64,000 nt of DNA from positions 1 through 64,000 of the forward strand of contig JANQLW010000031.1 of NCBI GenBank assembly GCA_028280405.1, written 5' to 3'. Positions 58,844 through 64,000 of the stretch are shown piece after piece. A program made the translations under genes and the position numbers. This DNA comes from Bacteroidales bacterium. GTDB lineage: Bacteria; Bacteroidota; Bacteroidia; Bacteroidales; GCA-2711565. Each line of letters starts with the position of its first letter. Within the stretch, counting starts at the first letter, position 1. The notes beneath the pieces are model-generated. The model was not told the DNA's origin. It was given only the letters and a program-made list of their open reading frames with translations, and ran no database searches.

Positions 58844-61219
58844 ATGAAGCGTCGGGATTTTTTAAAATGGGGATCCATCATAACAGGTGGAACATTATTT
58901 AGCAGCTATCTGGTTTCGGAATTATTAAAAGATGATGAAATCCTGCATGCTGTAAAATCCCATACATCATTCGAAAAAATGATCAGAGTAGGTTGTCCAT
59001 CACATAATTGTGGCGGACGCTGCTTATTAAAAGTTTATATAAAAGAAGGAGTAATTGCCCGAATAGAAACGGATGACCGGCCTAATGATTCCGTTGAAGA
59101 TCCTCAATTAAGAGCTTGTTTAAGAGGAAGAGCTTACCGCCAGCGTCAGTACCATCCCGATCGCTTAAGATATCCCATGAAAAGAATTGGAAAAAGAGGT
59201 GAAGGGCAATTTGAACGTATTAGCTGGGATGAAGCAACGAACTTAATGGCTGAAAAGCTTGCTTATTTCAAGGATAAATACGGAAACGAATCGATTTATG
59301 TACCATACGGCACCGGAAGCTATAGTCAAACAAATGGCAAATGGTCGGCAAATAGATTAATGAATCTCTTCGGTGGTTCATTGGGTTATTATAATTCTTA
59401 CAGCTGGGCATGCATTAGTAAAGCCACACCATATGTATATGGTACTAATATTAGTGGCAATCAAAGGCAAGACTGGCTTAACTCAGAGTATATTATCATG
59501 TGGGGATGGAACCCATCTGAGATGAGAGATGGTACTAATAGCGAGTTTTTCCTGAAAAAAGCGAAAGAAAAAGGGGCTAAAATTATTTGCATAGACCCAC
59601 GCATGACCTTAAGTGCTGTTTCACTGGCTGATGAATGGATTCCTATTCGCCCCGGAACTGATACGGCACTTATGAGTGCGATGGCATACGTCATGATCAC
59701 AGAAGGAATACATGATAAAGATTTCCTGGAAAAATACTGTATTGGTTTTGATAAAAGTCAAATGCCTCCCGGATTTGAACAGGAAGAAAGTTATAAAGAT
59801 TACATATTAGGTTTAACAGACAAAATTCCCAAAACACCCGAATGGGCAGAAACTATTACAGGAATTCCAACAAGCAACATTATAAAAATTGCCCGTGAAT
59901 ATGCGACTGCAAAGGCAGCTGTTCTTTATCAGGGCTATGGGATGCAACGGCGTGCTTATGGAGAACAAGCAGTAAGGGGCGGATGTGTATTAGCAGCTAT
60001 TACAGGGAATGTAGGGATCTCCGGTGGTTGGGCGAGTGGGATAGCTTTGCAGGCTGATGATGGTGGCCCACTCTGGAATGTCTTTCCCATGGGATCAAAT
60101 CCTGTCAAAGCTCAAATACCTTGTTTTCTTTGGTCGGAAGCAGTACTAAGAGGTACTGAAATGACTGAAGAAGAAGGGCTAAAAGGTGCTGATAAACTAA
60201 ACAGCAATATTAAAATGATCTGGGCAGTGGCTTCTAATGCAATTATTAATCAGCATGGAAACATCAATCGCACTGTTGAGATTATGAAAGATGAATCCAA
60301 AGTTGAATTTTTTGTTGTACAGGATAACTTCCTTACGCCTACTGCAAAATTTGCAGACCTTCTGCTACCTGCATGTACACAATTTGAAACCTGGGGAATG
60401 GAGGACGGTTGGAAATATGGAGAAGAATTAATTCTTCAGCCTAAAATAACTGATCCTCCATGGGAAACGAAGAGTGACTATCAGATTTGTGCTGATATAG
60501 CTGAAAAACTTGGACTAAAAGAAAAATTTACAGAAGGTAAAAATGAAAAAGAATGGGTGGAAGAGTTAATTGAAACTTATAGAAAATCGAGGTTTCCGGA
60601 GATTCCCAAATTGGATGAATTTGAAAAATCCAATATTGGGGTTTACTCTGTACCTGTTACAAAACCCCGAATAGCATTTCAAGATTTCCGGAAGGACCCG
60701 GAAAAAAATCCCTTGTCTACCCCCTCTGGGAAAATTGAGATTTTCTCATCCCGCTTGTTTGAAATGAATAAACCGGAAACGATTCCGGCAGTCCCTAAAT
60801 ATATTCAGGAATGGGAAAGTCCGTTTGGTGAAGAAGCCAAAAAATTTCCTTTACAAATTATTGGGCCACATTATATGCCCAGAGTACATTCCACTTTGGC
60901 AAATAATGATTGGCTCAATGATATTTTCCCTCAAAGGGTATTTATCAATGCGATTGATGCCCAGGAACGGAAAATTAAAAACGGACAAAAAATAAGAGTT
61001 TATAATGAGAGAGGCAGTCTGATATTGCCATGTCGGATTACCAAAAGAATTTTACCCGGAGTAGTTGCCATACCTCAAGGAGCCTGGTGGGAACCTGATA
61101 AAAATGGGAACGATGTAGGAGGTTCTGTAAATACCTTAACTTCTGAAAAATGGACACCGCTTGCATTTGGGAATGCGCAACATACAATTATGGCCGAAGT
61201 AGAAATTTATAATGGATAA
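58844..61219 (+). CDS. molybdopterin oxidoreductase, DmsA-like catalytic subunit
   Basis: This 791-residue enzyme of the DMSO-reductase family is exported by the Tat path: MKRRDFLKWGSIITGG carries the twin-Arg motif. The Fe-S motif CPSHNCGGRCLLKV (about 51-64) and a fourth Cys in LRACLRGRAY (about 87-96) hold a 4Fe-4S cluster. Molybdopterin-binding blocks follow (WGWNPSEMRDG about 222-232; IDPRMTLSA; RPGTDTALMSAM; NWLNDIFPQRVF near 697). Substrate (DMSO, TMAO, tetrathionate or other) cannot be told from sequence. It heads the dmsABC-like operon. Confidence 0.9.
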   Translation: MKRRDFLKWGSIITGGTLFSSYLVSELLKDDEILHAVKSHTSFEKMIRVGCPSHNCGGRCLLKVYIKEGVIARIETDDRPNDSVEDPQLRACLRGRAYRQRQYHPDRLRYPMKRIGKRGEGQFERISWDEATNLMAEKLAYFKDKYGNESIYVPYGTGSYSQTNGKWSANRLMNLFGGSLGYYNSYSWACISKATPYVYGTNISGNQRQDWLNSEYIIMWGWNPSEMRDGTNSEFFLKKAKEKGAKIICIDPRMTLSAVSLADEWIPIRPGTDTALMSAMAYVMITEGIHDKDFLEKYCIGFDKSQMPPGFEQEESYKDYILGLTDKIPKTPEWAETITGIPTSNIIKIAREYATAKAAVLYQGYGMQRRAYGEQAVRGGCVLAAITGNVGISGGWASGIALQADDGGPLWNVFPMGSNPVKAQIPCFLWSEAVLRGTEMTEEEGLKGADKLNSNIKMIWAVASNAIINQHGNINRTVEIMKDESKVEFFVVQDNFLTPTAKFADLLLPACTQFETWGMEDGWKYGEELILQPKITDPPWETKSDYQICADIAEKLGLKEKFTEGKNEKEWVEELIETYRKSRFPEIPKLDEFEKSNIGVYSVPVTKPRIAFQDFRKDPEKNPLSTPSGKIEIFSSRLFEMNKPETIPAVPKYIQEWESPFGEEAKKFPLQIIGPHYMPRVHSTLANNDWLNDIFPQRVFINAIDAQERKIKNGQKIRVYNERGSLILPCRITKRILPGVVAIPQGAWWEPDKNGNDVGGSVNTLTSEKWTPLAFGNAQHTIMAEVEIYNG

Positions 61220-61835
61220 GATGGAGAGATTAGCATTTTATTTCGATTCCGGTATTTGTTCAGGTTGTAAGACCTGTCAGATAGCATGCAAGGACAAAAA
61301 TGACCTGGCTACATCCATTAATTGGCGAAGAGTTTATGAAGTTACTTCCGGAGATTGGGAAAGAAAAGGCAATGCCTGGATATCGAATGTAAAAGCTTAT
61401 AATATTTCCATGTCATGCAATCACTGCGAAGATCCTATATGTATGAGATCATGCCCGGCAAAAGCCATTCGAAGGTCTGAACAGGGAATCGTTCTTATAG
61501 AAGAATCGAAATGCATGGGATGTAAATATTGCGAATGGACTTGTCCGTATAGTGCCCCACAGTTTAATAAATCAAAAGGGATAATGAGTAAATGCAATTT
61601 ATGCTTTGATTATGTAGAAAAGGATAAAAATCCAAGCTGTGTGGATGCTTGTCCTACAAGAGCACTGGATTTTGGAGACTATGAAAAATTGAATCATAAA
61701 TACACCAATAAGGAACACCTGTATCCATTGCCAAGTGATAAAATCACAAATCCTTCAATGATCATAAGCCCTCATAAAGATGCACTATGTGAAGAGAATA
61801 CGAATGCACAAATATCTAATATGGAAGAAATTTGA
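61212..61835 (+). CDS. DmsB-like 4Fe-4S ferredoxin subunit
   Basis: This 207-residue electron-transfer subunit has four Cys clusters for 4Fe-4S centres: CSGCKTCQIAC (about 17-27), CNHCEDPICMRSCP (about 67-80), CMGCKYCEWTCP (about 100-111) and CNLCFDYV...CVDACP (about 126-147). It passes electrons from the quinol-oxidising anchor to the catalytic subunit. It overlaps the catalytic gene by 8 bp and is followed directly by the anchor gene. Confidence 0.92.
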   Translation: MDKMERLAFYFDSGICSGCKTCQIACKDKNDLATSINWRRVYEVTSGDWERKGNAWISNVKAYNISMSCNHCEDPICMRSCPAKAIRRSEQGIVLIEESKCMGCKYCEWTCPYSAPQFNKSKGIMSKCNLCFDYVEKDKNPSCVDACPTRALDFGDYEKLNHKYTNKEHLYPLPSDKITNPSMIISPHKDALCEENTNAQISNMEEI

Positions 61836-61836
61836 T

Positions 61837-62709
61837 ATGAATAATGAATGGTCATTAATTGTATTTACTTTATTAAGCCAAATATGCATTGGGCTGATAT
61901 TGTTATTTTCGTTTTTTCAAATTAGCAATAACTTCAATCCTGATTTAACAACAGTTTCCAAGCTAAAATTCCCTGAATTACCAGTATTGATAGCTATTGG
62001 TATTGCTATGCTAGTATCCCTTTTACACTTAGGTGCTCCTAAAAATGCTATTAATTCTTTGAATAATATCGGATTTTCGTGGATCAGTAAAGAAATTCTT
62101 GCTATTGGTATTTTTGGATTCTCAGTTGCGGTATTATTTGTACTCAGGCATATTACAAAATCACCGGAATGGGCTATTAAAATCCTTACTTATATCAGTT
62201 CGCTAAGTGGCATATACTTATTGTTTGCCATGATAAAACTTTATATGGCCCCTACTATATTGAGCTGGTCAAACTGGTATACCCCTTTAAGCTTTATCAA
62301 CACCACTCTGGTATTGGGAATATCTACCTATTTTTTAATCATGTTTTATACTAAAACGGATTTTCATTTTACATTAAAAGGAATAAGCTTAATACTGGTT
62401 ATTTTATTACTTATTGAATTAGGTTCTTCCTTTATACACTACCATTACTTAAAAAATCTTGTTGTTCATAATGCCAGTAATTCATTTTTGAAGGAAGGCA
62501 GATATTTTTTATTCTTAATGATCAGAGCCAGCCTCATTCTTTTAAGTTTAGTCATACTTATTACTTTAATTAGCAGTAACCATTCAACAGAAAATATATT
62601 CTCTTCTCAGTATCATTTGGTTATTAGCATCACATTATTTCTCATTTTTGCAGAAGAAGTTATTGGCAGATACCTATTTTATGGAAGTTTTCTTTGTACA
62701 GGCTTATAA
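61837..62709 (+). CDS. DmsC-like membrane anchor subunit
   Basis: This protein of about 290 residues has eight hydrophobic segments and LVSLLHLGAPKNAINSLNN near residue 55-75, the typical start of DmsC anchors that bind menaquinol and the ferredoxin subunit. The open frame extends upstream to 61780, but the ATG at 61837 (MNNEWSLIVFTLL) directly follows the dmsB stop and is the better start. It ends the dmsABC operon; the next gene is 194 bp away. Confidence 0.88.
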   Translation: MNNEWSLIVFTLLSQICIGLILLFSFFQISNNFNPDLTTVSKLKFPELPVLIAIGIAMLVSLLHLGAPKNAINSLNNIGFSWISKEILAIGIFGFSVAVLFVLRHITKSPEWAIKILTYISSLSGIYLLFAMIKLYMAPTILSWSNWYTPLSFINTTLVLGISTYFLIMFYTKTDFHFTLKGISLILVILLLIELGSSFIHYHYLKNLVVHNASNSFLKEGRYFLFLMIRASLILLSLVILITLISSNHSTENIFSSQYHLVISITLFLIFAEEVIGRYLFYGSFLCTGL

Positions 62710-62903
62710 ACTTCCTCTTATCTAATACACGATCATACAAAAAATTTCCAGGTTCCATCCAATTTACTAAGACCTATATAAGCGATGCCTGATGTCCCAT
62801 CCTATAGGATAGCTCGATTCCCTTCTAAATCCAGGCTATCATTGCAACTCAAAACATAAAAAAGTACAAAGTCAAAAAATTAAATTTTTAAAAATTATTA
62901 CGT

Positions 62904-63470
62904 ATGAAAAAGATTACAATTTTATTCGCATTACTATTTACAGTAACATTTGCATTTGCGCAACAAGGGAGTATTGAAGTAACAGCAAACGGACAATTTC
63001 AATTTACCAAGGGGAAAGATTTTATTACAGACTATGCAGGATTACATGAAAAATTTGAAACTGGATTTGGAGCAAATATAGAATTCGCATACTATTTACA
63101 AGATAATTTATCTGTAGGCCTGGAAGGTGGTTTTAACATCGTTGAGACATTTGAAATGGAGCAAGCGGAATATAAACCAAAAGTATTCTCTTTATTAGTT
63201 AAACCTAGATTTTATTTTATGGATGGTAGCATTCGTCCATTCGTTGACGCAGGAGTTGGTTTAGCTTTTATGAAAATGGATATTGAAGGAACGGTTCCAA
63301 CCGGTGCTCCGGCAGATTTAGATAACGAAACCAAATTTCAATTTGCACCCGCAGCAGGAGTTAGATTTGGACTTAGTGAAAAATTTGATATCAATGCCGG
63401 GCTAAGATACAATATCATCAAAGATTTTAACTACCTCCAGGCTTTTGCAGGTATTAGCTTTAAACTTTAA
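62904..63470 (+). CDS. outer-membrane beta-barrel protein
   Basis: This 188-residue protein has a signal peptide (MKKITILFALLFTVTFAFAQ) and repeated strands with aromatic ends (NLSVGLEGGFNIVE; FSLLVKPRFYFMDG; IRPFVDAGVGLAFM; FDINAGLRYNI; FAGISFKL at the end), as in OmpA/OmpW-type small porins of the 'porin family' group. The C-terminal Leu-preceded Phe-Lys-Leu fits an outer-membrane barrel. Function unknown. A terminator lies about 90 bp downstream. Confidence 0.82.
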   Translation: MKKITILFALLFTVTFAFAQQGSIEVTANGQFQFTKGKDFITDYAGLHEKFETGFGANIEFAYYLQDNLSVGLEGGFNIVETFEMEQAEYKPKVFSLLVKPRFYFMDGSIRPFVDAGVGLAFMKMDIEGTVPTGAPADLDNETKFQFAPAAGVRFGLSEKFDINAGLRYNIIKDFNYLQAFAGISFKL

Positions 63471-63557
63471 AGACAAGTCTTATCAGAAGCTAATCTTTTA
63501 AGTACTTTGATATATGTTTTATTGATGCTGTTTAACTTAATTGTTACTAGGCTTCTT

Positions 63558-63595
63558 AAAGAGGGAAAACAAATTGTTTTTCCTCTTTTGTTTTA
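63558..63595 (+). terminator. terminator after the barrel protein
   Basis: AAAGAGGGAAAACA (63558-63571) pairs with TGTTTTTCCTCTTT (63575-63588), with one G-T pair, followed by TGTTTTATAAT. Confidence 0.75.
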
Positions 63596-63673
63596 TAATA
63601 CATCTTGTACCGAATATTGGTGTTGAATAAATTATATATTTAGCCCCTCAATAAAACATCAATCAGTACGATA

Positions 63674-64000
63674 ATGAACATCTTAAATACAATAATATTT
63701 GCCGGAGGCATCCATGCACTCTATCTGGCATTTTTCATTTTTACCAAAAGAAAAAAAACACTATCTGACAACTTATTGATCAGTTTATTTCTATTATTTT
63801 TTATAGTGTATATTACAGGCTTTCTTGCATATAACTATCAATTTGATTTATTGATATTAAGTTTTTTGCCTAATGTAAGCTTATTAATTCCTCCTCTTCT
63901 GTTCATATACTTTTCTTCATTAATGGAAGAAAACTTCATACTGGATCAAAAACATTTATTCCACTTTATTCCTTTCCTGGTATCTTTTATTTTCATTGCA
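63674..64000 (+). CDS. N-terminal part of a membrane-bound AraC-type regulator (partial)
   Basis: The frame starts with ATG at 63674 and runs off the window. The first 109 residues show three or four hydrophobic segments (LNTIIFAGGIHALYLAFFIF, LLISLFLLFFIVYITGFL, LNSLLIPPLLFIYFSS-like) as in the 7TM-like sensor part of Bacteroidota AraC regulators. The DNA-binding end is outside the window, so the assignment is provisional. Confidence 0.55.
   Translation, partial: MNILNTIIFAGGIHALYLAFFIFTKRKKTLSDNLLISLFLLFFIVYITGFLAYNYQFDLLILSFLPNVSLLIPPLLFIYFSSLMEENFILDQKHLFHFIPFLVSFIFIA

Noticed and set aside
58844-61219. Selenocysteine formate dehydrogenase
   Set aside because: The gene belongs to the DMSO-reductase family, but there is no in-frame TGA and the region near the active site reads as a DmsA-like protein.

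Overview
The window is from a Bacteroidota chromosome. The evidence is an AT-rich sequence, a PorT-like type IX secretion gene, promoters of the TTTG-N17-20-TAnnTTTG type, DUF6266, RteC-like and LruC-domain proteins, and several short palindromic repeat families. A Tat-exported DmsABC-type molybdoenzyme at the right end suggests anaerobic respiration. Homology statements rest on motif recognition by eye; no database search was run.

Left chromosomal part (1-10.5 kb): tRNA-Asp with its terminator, a leftward housekeeping block (comEC-like, a small membrane protein, surE, a maf-type pyrophosphatase, a UbiA-family prenyltransferase, a KdsC-like phosphatase, a DUF2520 protein), then a rightward block (PLP aminotransferase, ubiE/menG, porT-like, one unknown) ending at tRNA-Glu (10496-10569).

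Integrated region (10.55-51.9 kb): the last 15 bases of the tRNA-Glu region recur at 48011 and 51869, and each of the three copies is followed at once by its own intrinsic terminator. I read this as two tandem elements in one tRNA site. Element A (10556-48025, about 37.5 kb) has an integrase beside the tRNA, an excisionase-like HTH protein and a primase-helicase, the core of a P4-like satellite, with no relaxase, conjugation or capsid genes. Its cargo is an RteC-like regulator, a phosphoesterase plus ExbD-like membrane protein, an AbiE-type toxin-antitoxin pair, a non-coding stretch with an iteron-like array and a large cruciform-like fold, a receiver domain with Glu at the phosphorylation site, an amidase, a UvrD-type helicase, an ORF-less group II intron, a type I restriction operon with SIR2 and HerA genes inserted between hsdS and hsdR, a pentapeptide-repeat membrane protein, and a compact cluster joining an isoprenoid-synthase/cyclase-like fusion, an M50 peptidase and a 56-residue peptide. 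Element B (48011-51883, about 3.9 kb) holds a dGTPase-like gene overlapping a nucleotidyltransferase-like gene and ends in a decayed integrase.

Right chromosomal part (51.9-64 kb): repeat-rich intergenic DNA, a small HTH regulator, an LruC/LamG lipoprotein, an NTN-hydrolase-like protein with TPR and CBM48-like parts, a DUF3179 gene whose only interruption is an in-frame TGA at the first Cys of its CxxC motif, a cation-efflux gene remnant, the dmsABC-like operon, a beta-barrel protein, and the start of an AraC-type membrane regulator cut by the window end.
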